From Schistocerca nitens (Eukaryota; Arthropoda; Insecta; Orthoptera; Acrididae), in contig NC_064623.1 of NCBI RefSeq assembly GCF_023898315.1, positions 18,179,140-18,243,139 on the forward strand: a stretch of 64,000 nt of DNA, given 5' to 3'. Shown here piece by piece: positions 21,552-31,799 of this stretch. A program made the position numbers and the translations under genes. Each line of letters starts with the position of its first letter. The first letter of the stretch is position 1. A model generated the notes under the pieces. The model was not told where the DNA came from. It saw only the letters and a list, made by a program, of their open reading frames with translations, and searched no databases.

Positions 21552-22167
21552 AGATTAGTGAATGCTTAAGATCGGCGAAAGATGCAAGACACCCTCTAGC
21601 TACTCCTGGTGTCTATAAGATTCCGTGCAGTTGTGGTAAGGTTTACATTGGAACCACAAAAAGAAGTATCAATACTCGCCTAACTGAACATAAAAGGAAC
21701 TGTCGACTGGGACACACGGACAAATCGGCTGTAGCGGAACATTTTTTTGAAACGGGTGACCACGAAATAAAATTTAGTGAGACGAGCGTGCTAGCTAAGA
21801 CATCGCATTATTATGCACGTATGTATAGAGAGGCTGTAGAGATTTTTAAACACCACAATAATTTTAACAGGAAAGAAGAAGGCTTGAAGCTAGATAAGAT
21901 ATGGCGATCGACTCTATACCAAAGATGTGACAATCGATTACCTTCGATCGAGAGTAATGACGCCAGTCAGAGATAGTTTTACTGTTGACAACACGTGACG
22001 AGTGGTGGCGCCCTCTACGCGCTCTATATAAACAGGACCTCCACGGCCTAGCAGCCAGTCGTAGACTCACCTCAGATGATGTTGCCCGCAGCTGGCAACG
22101 AAACGTCAGGGAGAAGTATTTCTACTATTGGACCACGGCCTCTTAGCCCGGAAGTTTTAATTACTGA
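21552..22167 (+). pseudogene. Inverted duplicate of PLE-1 GIY-YIG region
   Basis: A second copy of the endonuclease segment, reading plus-strand from ISECLRSAKDARHPLATPG to SIESNDASQR. It differs from the minus copy at only two residues noticed (CGKVYIG for CGKAYIG, AEHFFE for AEHVFE). It lacks any RT and its own start. Near-identity means the duplication is recent or the arms convert each other. Confidence 0.85.
22071..22108 (+). ncRNA. Hammerhead-like motif, PLE-1 right end
   Basis: Mirror of the motif at 20511-20548: CAGAUGA, stem II GUUGCC/GGCAAC, GAAAC, GUC. A short stem I (CCU/AGG) can close it. The same U-to-A change in the core is present. Confidence 0.4.
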
Positions 22168-22337
22168 CATCGTATTCTGTTAAAAAAAAATGTGTGTGAG
22201 ACATCGTATTCTGCCTGGTGGTGCTGGGGCACGGGACGTCGTGAGGAAAGTACATAAGCGGCGCAGAGACGAATGGGGAACGATTGTACCGACGATACGG
22301 GATAAAAATGGAAAATTCTTCTGATATAAGCGCCTTT

Positions 22338-23515
22338 CCCAAAAAAAAAGCAGGTGTATAGAGATGTGAAAATTACCGAACTAACAGTTTAATAAGTCAC
22401 AGCTGCAAAATACTGAACCGAATTCTTTACAGTCGAATGGAAAAGCTGGTAGAAGCCGACCTCGGGGAAGATCAGTTTGGATTCCGTAGAAATGTTGGAA
22501 CACGTGAGGCATCACTGACCTTACGAATTATCTTAGAAGAAAGATTAAGGAAAGGCAAACCTATGTTTCTAGCATTTGTAGACTTAGAGAAAGCTTTTGA
22601 CAATGTTGACTGGAATGCTCTCTTTGAAATTCTGAAGGTGGCAGGGGTAAAATACAGGGAGCGAAAGGCTATTTACAATTTGTACAGAAACCAGATGGCA
22701 GTTATACGAGTCGAGGGGGATGAAATGGGGATCAGTGGTTGGGAAGGGAGTGAGACAGGGTTGTAGCCTACCCCTGTAGGATTTAGAAGGCAGATGAACG
22801 GAATGGACAGTGTCTTGAAAGGAGGATATAAGATGAACATCAACAAAAGCAAAACGAGGATAATGGAATGTAGTCGAATTAAGTCGGGTGATGCTGGGGG
22901 AATTATATTAGGAAATGAGACACTTAAAGTAGTAAAGGAGTTTTGCTATTTGAGGAGCAAAATAACAGATGATGGTCGAAGTAGAGAGGATATAAAATGT
23001 AGACTGGCTATGGCAAGGAAAGCGTTTCTGAAGAAGAGAAATTTGTTAATATCGAGTATAGATTTAAGTGTCAGGAAGTCGTTTCTGAAAGTATTTGTAT
23101 GGAGTGTAGCCATGTATAGAAGTGAAACATGGACGATAAATAGTTGGACAAGAAGAGAATAGAATCTTTCGAAATGTGGTGCTACAGAAGAATGCTAAAG
23201 ATTAGATGGGTGAACCACATAACTAATGAGCAGGTATTGAATAGAACTGGGGAGAAGTGGAGTTTGTGGCGCAACGTGGCTAGAAGAAGGGATCGGTTGG
23301 TAGGACATGTTCTGAGGCATCAAGGAATCACCAATTTAGTATTGGAGGGCAGCGTGGAGGGTAAAAATCGTAGAGGGAGACCAAGAGATGAATACAGTAA
23401 GCAGATTCAGAAGTATGTAGGTTGCAGTAAGTACTGGGAGGTGAAAAAGCTTGCACAGGATAGAGTAGCATGGAGAGCTAGTCTCAGGACACAAGACCAC
23501 AACAAGATCAACAAC
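22338..23515 (+). mobile_element. 5'-truncated LINE B insertion
   Basis: A plus-strand LINE B copy starting at the codons for the IPKKAG region and running to the 3' end. The 12 bp TSD ATAAGCGCCTTT at 22326-22337 and 23516-23527 is perfect, showing target-primed insertion of a truncated cDNA. RT pieces lie at 22437-22766 (EDQFGFRRNVGTREASLTLR), 22794-23162 and 23144-23539. An internal deletion near 22766 removes the whole segment with the FADD palm, and a later frameshift splits the C-terminus, so it is dead. Confidence 0.9.
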
Positions 23516-24144
23516 ATAAGCGCCTTTGACAAACCGTAGGTTTATTATCATGTGGCATCTGGGGATGCGCATACGGAAGCGGTGAAGATGGTCAGCAGTT
23601 CACACGCGTCTATCGTGAGAGTCTGTGGAAAGTGTTTGAACGACGGTCAAACCAAGAGCAGGTGGCGAGGGGTTGCACGTCCGCGTCACATCGCACACTG
23701 TGTACGTTGAAGACTCAGCCGCTCTATAGAGCAGGGTAGCTGGCGATTTGTGCCAAGCCTCGTGACAGAGTACAGTGCTTCTGTAGGAACAAGTGTTTAG
23801 GCGCAGGCCGCCCAGTGCACATTGTTGAACATGGGATTCAGCAGCTGACTTACCCTACATGTTGTCATCTTGGCCAACCGACATCACGAGTCACATTCGC
23901 AGTGGATACGGTATCATGAAAAGTTGGCCGTGGATCAATGCAAACGTGTCACCCGGTCGGGTGAACCACGTTACTTGCTACATTGGGTCGATGGTCGTGC
24001 CCTTATGGACAGTCATCAAGGCGAAAGGCATCGCCTCGCGACGGACGCACGCCACTAGGGGTAGTTTAATAACAGCATGTCACTGATATCCGCTGCGGCC
24101 TTGCCGCAGTGATAACAACGGTTTCCGTCACTTTACCGAAGTTT

Positions 24145-24386
24145 GGCGTCCGCCCCCGGTAGCTGAGTGGTCAGCGCGACAGACTGTCAATCCAAAGGGC
24201 CCGTGTTCGATTCCCGGCTGGGTCGGAGATTTTCTCCGCTCAGGGACTGGGTGTTGTGTTGTCCTAATCTTCATCATTTCATCCCCATCGACGCGCAAGT
24301 CGCCGAAGTGGCGTCAAATCGAAAGACTTGCACCAGGCGAACGGTCTTACCGACGGGAGGCCCTCGTCACACGGCATTTCATTTCA
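24145..24386 (+). repeat. SINE family 2, tRNA-Asp-like head
   Basis: CCCCCGGTAGCTGAGTGGTC opens the tRNA-like head, with loop CTGTCAA (anticodon GTC, Asp) and B box GTTCGATTCCC. A body with TTCATCATTTCATCCCCATC follows, ending in ATTTCATTTCATT. The 13 bp TSD TTTACCGAAGTTT at 24132-24144 and 24387-24399 is perfect. The body differs from the SINE at 596-807. Confidence 0.9.
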
Positions 24387-24399
24387 TTTACCGAAGTTT

Positions 24400-24670
24400 A
24401 GCGTTGTCGGGCTTGGCTAGAACTTGAATGGGTCACCGCACGGATCTGCCGAGAGCTGTTGGCAAGCGGGGTGCACTCAGCCGTTACGAGTCAAATTGAG
24501 GAGCTACTTGATTGAGAAGCAGCGGCTCCAGTCACGAAAAGTGACAACGGCTGGAGAGCGGTGTGCTGACCGCACGATCCTCTGTGTCCGCATCTGATGA
24601 CACGGCGGCCGGTCGGTGCCGTTGGGCCTTCAACGCCTGTTCGGACGGCTTTCACTTTTTTTAAAGATTT
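24400..24670 (+). repeat. Unclassified dispersed repeat
   Basis: GGGCTTGGCTAGAACTTGAA through CGGCGGCCGGTCGGTGCCGT is familiar to me as a repeat of orthopteran genomes (from memory, unchecked). It lies inside the Tc1 remnant. No coding signal, ends in a T-run. Confidence 0.4.
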
Positions 24671-24949
24671 CATTTTGTAAACGACTCTTGGCCACCAAAT
24701 TCATGCCATCTGAATCCGATGGAACACGTCTGGGACCTATAAGCCGCCAGCAATTTACACCTTGTTGCATAGACGTCTAGTGTCACATACCTCCACAAAA
24801 TATTTGCTGTTTTGCGCTCCGAAGGTGCTCCAGCACTCTGTTACGCAGACTGTCAGAATTTTTAGGCACATCAGTGCAGAAAGCAAAGTTTAATAAAGGC
24901 AGAAACATTCTATACGAAAGCATAGTTTCGTGACAATGTATGCTGATAA

Positions 24950-25530
24950 AATTGTCTCGGGTTTGCAAGCGCGTCAAGTGGTTTAAAATCCACGAGCTTT
25001 CGGCTGATTGCTCCTCGGCCATTTTCAAGTGGTGACTGTCTTTTGTTTCCTGCTGCCGTCCTCACAAAGCCGCGCTGTCTTCAGTAACGTCACTGCTGCT
25101 CGCTCCAGCGCCATATAAGGTGGTGATTTCACTGCGTCAACCTTCCGATGACGGGTCACAAGCCGTGGTTAGCTGCATGCCACCGTCTTCATTGAGAGTG
25201 TTGTCAGAAATTTTGATCTCTATCGCTTCTTGTATGACGCTGTGCCAGACGCCATTAGATCGCGTAGTAAGAGGTGTCTCGGCGAATGCAAAACGGCAAC
25301 CGTTTTCCAGAGGATGTTCCGTGCAACGTGCAGTCGGAACATTACCATACGTGGCGCTAGAGCGAGCACCAGTGACGTCAATGAAGGCAGCTTGGCTGTA
25401 TAACAACGGCAGTAGCAATCATTCGACAGTCACAATGTGACAGTGGCTGAGGAGTACTCGGCCGAAAGCTCGTGGATTTTAAACCACTTACGTGGCTGGA
25501 TGCTCGAGAGGGTTTTATCAAAAGTGTTCC
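24950..25530 (-). pseudogene. Third Penelope-like element: terminal fragment
   Basis: The minus strand at 25418-25137 encodes CTEHPLENGCRFAFAETPLT, SVIQEAIEIKISDNTLNEDG and a final LTTACDP, the usual tail of the Penelope GIY-YIG domain (AEHxLExxH, xVxxxAxxIxxxxNxxNxDGG). Ends 24973-25036 and 25435-25497 are inverted repeats around AAGTGGTTTAAAATCCACGA. A GGCUGAG/CUCGGCC stem followed by GAAAGC on the right end is hammerhead-like, but the CUGANGA core is gone. No RT remains. Confidence 0.65.
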
Positions 25531-25534
25531 AGTA

Positions 25535-25676
25535 AACAAGGGTCCCCTAACAAGCGTTTTGCGAGGTAACTGTGAATATGTGGCTACCAGCCACCACTGA
25601 CTTCAATACGTAATACTAACCTGGATACTGTAAATGTATTTTAAACTAGCTCAGTAGCCACTGTTGCCCGGGTACG
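25535..25676. other. No recognised feature
   Basis: Short unassigned stretch between the Penelope fragment and the mariner. Confidence 0.4.
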
Positions 25677-25911
25677 TACGGGGTGATTATAATTAATGTT
25701 TCCCTATGTAACACAGTATAACACGGAAACTAATTACCGGACAAGTACCAAACTTGGTAGCATTTATTTCCAGACTAGGTGGTGCATGATTTCCATGCGT
25801 CACAGCACCAACGTCTAGTTCCAACTACGGTCTCCAGGTGCCGTGATCAGTCATCGCGACTCGTAGTCTCACACACCCGACCAATCGCAGTGCACTTGTT
25901 GGCGTGTCAAC

Positions 25912-26869
25912 ATGAGCTTGGCAAAGGGAGCAGGGCATTAGTGGCGAAGTTCTGTTATCAAAACAACAGTAATGCTGCAGCTGCGCTTTGAGGATATCGC
26001 CAGCTGAAAGGATTATGGGAAGGTCGTCTTTGTCCACCTGCTGTGCGGAGCATGATGAAGAAGTTCGAATCAACTGGAGAACTGGGCGTCGTTCCGGAAA
26101 AGAAGCCGACGACCAGTTGGACCACAGGTGGTTGATGAGAACGCTGCTCCTATGCCAGACAACACTGCGCGCAATTGTCGATCGTCAGGCAGGGCGCGTG
26201 CCGTGTCACGACAGTAGAACACCCCGTGGTCCACTTTATGGAAGGTGGGTGGAACCATTCTTAAATGGTATCCGTACAAGTTCCATATCATATACAAGCT
26301 TACGCCACAGGACGTACAACGACGTGTTGACTTCACTCTCTACTTTCTCGCCAGGACTGAAGTTGACGAGGGCTGGCAGTGGGTAACCCTACGGACAGAC
26401 GAAGCTCATTTTTCTCTGACGGGTGAGGTGAACACACAGAATTGCCGAGTGTGCGCATCTTCACCTCCAGTCACTGTGCATGAAGTTCCTCTATATGGTG
26501 AACGTGTCGGCGTATGGCGTGGTTTCACAGCTACCTTCATCATTAGCCCATTCTTTTTTGTAGCTGGCGCTCAGTGCAAAGAGGTGCAGTGTGACTGGCC
26601 AGCGTTGCTACGACATGCTTCACCACCATGTCATACTCGCTCTGCAGGAGAGAGACACATTGAACTGATAAGTTTTCGTGCAAGATGTGTCCCCACCGCA
26701 CATCGCTCGTGAAGTTCACTTGCTTCTCCGAAACACATTTGGAAACGATAGAATTATCAGCCGATCGTTTCCAAATGCTTGGCCGCCACGATCAGCTGAT
26801 CTCACACCTCGTGATTTCTGTTTGTGGGGCTACCTGAAGGACGGGTTTTGCAAGGAACACATGTGCTGA
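25912..26869 (+). pseudogene. Broken mariner transposase
   Basis: The N-terminal HTH is legible at 25912-26110, the LRTDEAHFSLTG block with the first catalytic Asp at 26390-26425, and PPRSADLTPRDFCLWGYLKD with the last at 26785-26850. The middle Asp block is too decayed to place surely (near 26690). Frameshifts separate all parts. Confidence 0.7.
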
Positions 26870-27051
26870 TCTGAAGTGCAGCATATCAAGAGAGGTAGCG
26901 AGCATACCTATGGACATGCTTCGTTCTGCTGTGCAGAAAGCAATCCTGCGCTTTCAGATTCTTCTGGACACTGATGGGTGTGATATTGGGCCCCTTTTGT
27001 AGCAGAAATGGTACGAGTGTGGTATAATGTACCGTAGCAGCACATTAAAAG

Positions 27052-27254
27052 TTCAAATGGTTCAAATGGCTCGGAACACTATGGGACTTAACAGCTGTGG
27101 TTATCAGTCCCCTAGAACTTAGAACTACTTAAACCTAACCAACCTAAGGACATCACAAACATCCATGCCCGAGGCAGGATTCGAACCTGCGACCGTAGCG
27201 GTCTCGCGGTTCCAGACTGAAGCGCCTAGAACCGCACGGCAACACCGGCCGGCT
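27052..27254 (-). repeat. SINE, class II head
   Basis: A nearly full-length minus-strand copy. The 10 bp TSD ACATTAAAAG at 27042-27051 and 27255-27264 is perfect. It is inserted in the 3' part of the dead mariner. Confidence 0.92.
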
Positions 27255-27404
27255 ACATTAAAAGTGTTTCAGGTGACTTGATTCTGCATTGTTTCTCTTC
27301 TCCATGTCCTTGACATTAATGCTACCAAGTTTGGTACTCCTATGCTACTTTCCGTGTTATAACGGGTTAAATAGGGAAAGTTTAATAATAACCAACCGGT
27401 AAGT

Positions 27405-27610
27405 ATTTCAAGTGGATGGAAGGAAGATGGAGTTTAGCGTCCCGTCGATATCCAGGTTATTATAGACGGAGCACAAGCTCGGATGGTGTCAAGGATGAGG
27501 AGGGAAATCGACCATATCCTCTCAAAGGAACCATCCTGGCATTTGCCCGGAGCGATTTAGGGAAATCACGGAAAACCTGAATCTGGACGGCTGGTCGCGG
27601 GTTTCAGTTC
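27405..27610 (-). repeat. SINE family 3 copy
   Basis: The minus strand contains CCGTGATTTCCCTAAATCGC, CAAATGCCAGGATGGTTCCT and a GTCGATTTCCCTCCTCATCC-type body, shared with 31281-31428 and 49877-50123. A decayed tRNA-like head (CCCGCGACCAGCCGTCC) lies at its upper end. Confidence 0.7.
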
Positions 27611-27783
27611 TATTGGTCAGTCTCCACCTTCTCCCCCCCTCCCCCCCCTGTCCATCTTCATGTCTCTGTTCACCTCTTCTGCCCATCATTCTCTGTCCCT
27701 CTTCACCCACCCCTCTCTCTGCCCTCCTGCTAATCTCCCCTGTCTCTGTCCATCTCCTCCTCTTCCCTTTTCTCTGTCCATCT

Positions 27784-27856
<73 letters not shown>
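27784..27856. repeat. (TC)n(GT)n microsatellite
   Basis: About 12 TC units pass directly into 24 GT units. A C/T-rich imperfect tract (27618-27780) precedes it. The long frames here on both strands are composition artefacts. Confidence 0.95.
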
Positions 27857-27857
<1 letters not shown>

Positions 27858-27879
27858 TGTGCAGTACAATCATATAATT

Positions 27880-28225
27880 TTGTAGGTACATTCAGCAGCA
27901 TATACTGTTTGCTAAATGTATTCCGAGTAGAGTTAGTATCAACGAAGTAACAAATACAAACGTCATGCACGATGAGTTCTTTTTTTTCACGTGTATCCGT
28001 GTTTATGTCGTCATATCTCATGAACTATGTGCCATACGATGATATAATTTTTCATGTACAGCTAATCCTAGATGTAAACGCCATCTGAGAAATGTGACGT
28101 GAATTCAGTTAGTAGTAAAGAAAGAATACATTAAAACGTAACGCCGCATGCGAAAATGAACAGCGAAAATGTAGTAAGCGACAAACTTTTAACCTTTCAG
28201 CTTTATGTGGAGGTGTCAGAGAGAA
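27880..28225 (+). repeat. Unclassified dispersed repeat, copy 1
   Basis: GTACATTCAG, a GTAGTAAAGAAAGAATACAT segment and ATGAACAGCGAAAAT recur in the same order and orientation at about 31595-31790. No frame or terminal repeats seen. Confidence 0.5.
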
Positions 28226-28408
28226 AAACTTTCGTAAATGTTTGAAATTATAATCTGTTGCAAATCTCTAAGTACTCTCATTGTCAAATATTCAATCAAT
28301 AAAATCTCGGTTTCCGCGCGTTCTGACCTGTACTTCTTTTTCTTACGCCCACCCTTACCAGCCGGCAGATGGGTGGTTCTTACCCACACAGCGATTCTAT
28401 TCAGACGT

Positions 28409-29395
28409 CTACATCTACATCTACAGCGATACTCCACAAACCACCGTATGGTGCGTGGCGGAGGATATCCGGTACTATTTCTACTCAATTTTTTTCCTGT
28501 TCCACTCGCGAACAGGGCGAAGGAAAGTGTCTGCGTGCCTCCGAAAGAGTCCTAATCTCCCTAACCTTATTAACGCGATCCTTACGCGAGATGTACGTTT
28601 GTGGCAGTAGAATTGCTCTGCAGTCAGCCTCAAATGTCGGTTCTCTGAATTTCATCAACAGTACTGGTCGAAACGATCGTCGCATTCCCTCCAGTGATTC
28701 CCATGTGAGTTCCCGAAGCATATCCGTAATACCTGCCTGTTGTTCGAACCTACTGGTAAAAAATCTAGCTACCTGCCTCTGTATTGCTTCGAAGTCTGAA
28801 GTCTTCATTTAATCCAACGTGTTGCGGATCCCAAACACCAAAACAGTACTCAACAGTGGTCAAACTCGCGTCCTATATGCGGTCTACTTTACAGATGAAT
28901 CACACCTACTTAAAATTCTCTCAATAAACTGAAGTTGACCAGTCTCCTTCCATACCACAATCTTCACGTGTTTATTGCATTTCATACTGCTTTGCGATGT
29001 AATCGAAGTATGTCAAGTAGCACATTGCTAGTGCTGTACTCCAATGTTATGAGTTTGATTTTCCTACTCACCTCCGTTAACCTACATTTTTTTATACATT
29101 TGGAGTTAGCTGCCATTCATCACACGGACTAGAAATTTAGTCTAAGTCATCTTGCATCCCTCTACAGCCACTCAACGCCAACACCTCCCTATACACCACA
29201 GCATCATCAGCAAAGTGCGCCAGACTCCTGCTTAAACTGTGCGCCATATCATTTATGTACATACAGAATAACAGCGCTTCTATCATTCGTCACTGGGGAA
29301 CTCCTGACGATACCCTTGTCTCTGATGAACACTCGCCGTCGAGGACAACATACTGGGTTCTGTTACTTATGAAGTCTTAGAGTCACGCATATACC
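28409..29395 (-). pseudogene. LINE A relative, 3' part
   Basis: On the minus strand the RT palm region near 29220-29290 reads LHFADDAVVY-like with SLLFCMYINDMAHSL. 28808-28485 encodes QRQVARFFTSRFEQQAGITD and REPTFEADCRAILLP, the C-terminal block of CR1/Jockey-like polymerases. The 3' end at 28409 is ACATCTACATCTACA. It is a different subfamily from 9687-10680. Stops and frame shifts are frequent. Confidence 0.75.
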
Positions 29396-29439
29396 TGTTA
29401 ACCTAATCCGTATGCTTGTACCTTCCTTCATAGTCGGCG

Positions 29440-29543
29440 GTGTGGTACCGTGCTAATGCAGTAAGTGAAATATGTACCAAGTTTGGTTGAAATGGGTTCA
29501 TTGGTTTCGGAGGAGATGTGGAACATACATAAATACATACATA
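29440..29543 (+). repeat. LINE 3' UTR with (ACAT)n tail
   Basis: GTACCAAGTTTGGTTGAAAT to GGAACATACATAAATACATA resembles the short 3' ends of RTE-type LINEs, which finish in tetranucleotide arrays. It is interrupted by LINE B at 29544. Confidence 0.5.
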
Positions 29544-29955
29544 TGGAGTGTAGCCATGTATGGAAGTGGAACATGGACGATAAATAGTTTGGACAAGAAG
29601 AGAATAGAAGCTTTCGAAATGTGGTGCTACAGAAGAATGCTGAAGATTAGATGGGTAGATCACATAACTAATGACGAGGTATTGAATAGAATTGGAAAGA
29701 AGAGAAATTTGTAGCACAACTTGGCAAGAAGAAGAGATCGGTTGGTAGAGCATATTCTGAGGCATCAAGGGATCACCAATTTAGTATTGGAGGGTAGCGC
29801 GGAGGGTAAAAAACGTAGAGGGAGACCAAGAGACGAATACACTAAACAGATTCTGAAGGATGTAGGTTGCAATAGGTACTGGGACATGAAGCTTCCACAG
29901 GATAGAATAGCATGGAGAGCTGCATCAAACCAGTCTCTGAACTGAAGACCACAAC
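29544..29955 (+). pseudogene. LINE B 3' fragment
   Basis: GTWTINSLDKKRIEAFEMWC and RWVDHITNDEVLNRIGKK at 29560-29714, then EGKKRRGRPRDEYTKQILKD at 29790-29850 and a 3' end AAGACCACAACAACACAAC. It has a premature stop after KKRNL (TAG at 29712). Flanks ACATACATAT and ACGTACATAT suggest a short imperfect TSD. Confidence 0.85.
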
Positions 29956-29959
29956 AACA

Positions 29960-30340
29960 CAACGTACATATTTTTATGATATCTGAGAATATCTTTTTTC
30001 TCCTGATCAGATTTTGATGAAATATAGCCTACACGGCTTCCCTAACTGCGCTGAAGATACCACTGAAAACCACATGAGAGTCCGTCTTGTGGTTTTGATA
30101 CTAGTATGTTTTGAGAAACAGAGATAGACAGATAGACAGACAGACAGACAGACAGAAAAAGTTTTAGTAAAATTTTAAGTGACTATACTGTTTTTTGGTG
30201 ATCGAGTTTTGATAAACTAAAGCTCACACGGTGCCCAGACTATTCCCAAGTTACCTACAGAAACGCCATGCAAAATAGTGTAGTAGTTTTGGAGACGACG
30301 TGTTCAAACACAAACAGAGAGACAACACGGTTTTACAAAT
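29960..30340 (+). repeat. RTE-like LINE 3' ends with (GACA)n tail
   Basis: TTTCTCCTGATCAGATTTTG starts a 3' UTR ending at the AGACAGACAGACAGACAGAC run near 30130-30160. 30195-30330 repeats the theme (TGATCGAGTTTTGATAAACT, GTTTTGGAGACGACGTGTTC), so two 3' ends lie in tandem. Confidence 0.55.
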
Positions 30341-30344
30341 TTAT

Positions 30345-30844
30345 GTTGAGTATAAATGTAAACTTTTGGAATAAATCCCTATTTAGAGGTTCAGATTTCA
30401 ACCATGGCTCATGCCTGGAGAATGTGGCTCATACATGATCCTGCACAGGCACCTTTTGCCGTCGATGCAGGACGGCTTCTGATGAGCCAACGTGGTCCAA
30501 GGTGGACAGCCAAGAGCGGGGCCTACGTCTGAGCTTCCAGGATCAGCTGACCACAGTCATCTGGAGTCATGTCTAAAGTGAGGTGTACAGCGTTGTCCCT
30601 GACGCGGTTGAAGAACTGGACCGACGAACCGTCTGGTCTAGATTTACATCCAAATACGAGGAAGACACCCGAAGCAGCCCATATATTGTATTTAAGAATT
30701 CGTCGTAATTTTAGAAGAATATTAATTCGTGGCAGTACCGCTAAAAGGAAACGTGACTTGCGTATTAAACGCCATTCTGAGCCAGTTTCAGAATTAACCA
30801 GTAAACCCACAATTCCTTAAACAATCGGACTCCTAAGTAGAAAC
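30345..30844. other. No recognised feature
   Basis: An 83-codon plus-strand frame at 30569-30820 is basic in its second half but matches nothing I know. No splice or promoter context supports it. Confidence 0.35.
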
Positions 30845-30845
30845 C

Positions 30846-31128
30846 GCCCGCTGCTCGTGGTCTCGCGGTAGCGTTCTCGCTTCCCGAGCACGGGTTCCCG
30901 GGTTCGATTCCCGGCCGGGTCAGGGATTTTCACATGCCCAAAGATGACTGGGTGTTGTTGTGTCGTCGTCTTCATCATCATCATTCATCCCCATCTCGGT
31001 CGGAGGAAGGCAATGGCAAACAACCTCCATTAGGACCTTGCCTAGTACGGCGTTGCGGGTCTCCCGCATCGTTCCCCTACGCTCTGTCAAGAAGCATGGG
31101 ACTTCATTTCCATTTTCCATTTTTTTAA
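30846..31128 (+). repeat. SINE family 2 body with tRNA-Gly-like head
   Basis: CGCTAGTGG-type head (CTGCTCGTGGTCTCGCGGTA), B box GGTTCGATTCC, then a body with TCATCATCATCATTCATCCC and CATTAGGACCTTGCCTAGTA, and a T-rich end. The head matches SINEs at 596 and 14951, but the body is the CATCATCATTCATCC type. Confidence 0.8.
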
Positions 31129-31280
31129 AGTATAAAGCAGCTTGACGCGTCTGATTACTTTACAAGTGAGTTAATGTGTTACGTATTTGACGTTAAGCAT
31201 GTAATCGAGAAAAAGTTTAGGAAAGGATTGAAATTACTCTGATCGTTTGTTGGAAGTCGGCTATCTCTCATTACGAAACC

Positions 31281-31445
31281 GTCTGGCCATCCTAATTTTG
31301 GTATTCTGTGATTTACCTAAATCGCTTCAGGGCAATGCCGAGATGGTTCCTGTGGAAGTGCTTGACCGATTTCCTTCGCCATCCTTCCCTAATCGGATGG
31401 GACCGACGACCTCGCTCTTTGCCCCCCGCCCCCCCCCCCCCCAAA
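31281..31445 (+). repeat. SINE family 3 fragment with poly-C
   Basis: GTGATTTACCTAAATCGCTT and CCGAGATGGTTCCTGTGGAA match the family at 27405 and 49877. The copy lacks the tRNA head and passes into a C-run at 31426-31441. Confidence 0.7.
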
Positions 31446-31594
31446 AATCAACCAACCAACCATTACAAAATACTGGATCAATACACTCTGGGTAATTTGC
31501 ACTCCGTTTGAAGCCAAAGCTAGGTTTACACCAGTATAAACACTTATGACGTCGTAACTCCTGAATTGTGTATCGTACAGTGTTACGAATTTGC

Positions 31595-31795
31595 AGGTAC
31601 ATTCAGTGATATACGTAGATACCGTCTGTAAAGTTCGTAGCGAATAGAGTCAGTACTAAAGAAGGAATAAATTAAAGCGTAATGCCTGATGCTGAAGTCT
31701 TGACTGCATGAACAGCGAAAATACACGAACACATGCTGAAAAGTAAAGCCTCCAAATATTTTACGTGAACTCTCTTAAACGTTTTTAAAGGAAAC
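31595..31795 (+). repeat. Unclassified dispersed repeat, copy 2
   Basis: GGTACATTCAGTGATATACG, AGTACTAAAGAAGGAATAAA and ATGAACAGCGAAAATACACG parallel the copy at 27880-28225. It is more diverged and shorter. Confidence 0.5.
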
Positions 31796-31799
31796 AAAC

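Larger units (their letters stand above)
20420..22167 (-). mobile_element. Penelope-like element PLE-1 with inverted partial duplicate
   Basis: A minus-strand 5'-truncated copy (21541 to ~20451) is joined head-to-head to a plus-strand copy of its 3' part (21552-22167). The arms 20451-21066 and 21552-22167 are both 616 bp and nearly identical. Only the left arm carries a further ~31 bp extension (20420-20450). GACATCGTATTCT stands at both sides (20407-20419; 22166-22178) and a third time at 22200-22212. Each end holds a hammerhead-like motif. Such compound copies are known for Penelope retroelements. Confidence 0.88.
23540..24790 (+). pseudogene. Tc1-like transposon remnant
   Basis: At 23900-24058, ORF fragments with VDQCKRVTRSGEPRYLLHWV follow the Tc1 block VDQWKRVxWSDESHFLL, with the first catalytic DE replaced by GE. 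At 24690-24740 TCTGAATCCGATGGAACACG encodes LNPMEHVWD around the third catalytic residue. The stretch between is mostly missing and is replaced by repeats at 24145-24670. Many stops are present. Confidence 0.6.
25679..27399 (+). mobile_element. Mariner-type transposon, dead, ~90 bp inverted repeats
   Basis: Ends related by inversion: ACCAAACTTGGTAGCATTTA at ~25747 and TGCTACCAAGTTTGGTACTC at ~27320, with TA at 25677-25678 and 27400-27401. Inside, a DUF4817-type start (AKFCYQNNSNAAAA, MMKKFESTGELGVVPEKKPT) and an end (PPRSADLTPRDFCLWGYLKD) are legible but scattered over three frames with many stops. A SINE sits at 27052-27254. Confidence 0.82.

Noticed and set aside
27522-28021. Frames over the TC/GT microsatellite
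   Set aside because: Ser/Leu/Cys/Val or Thr/His/Arg/Glu runs are repeat translations.
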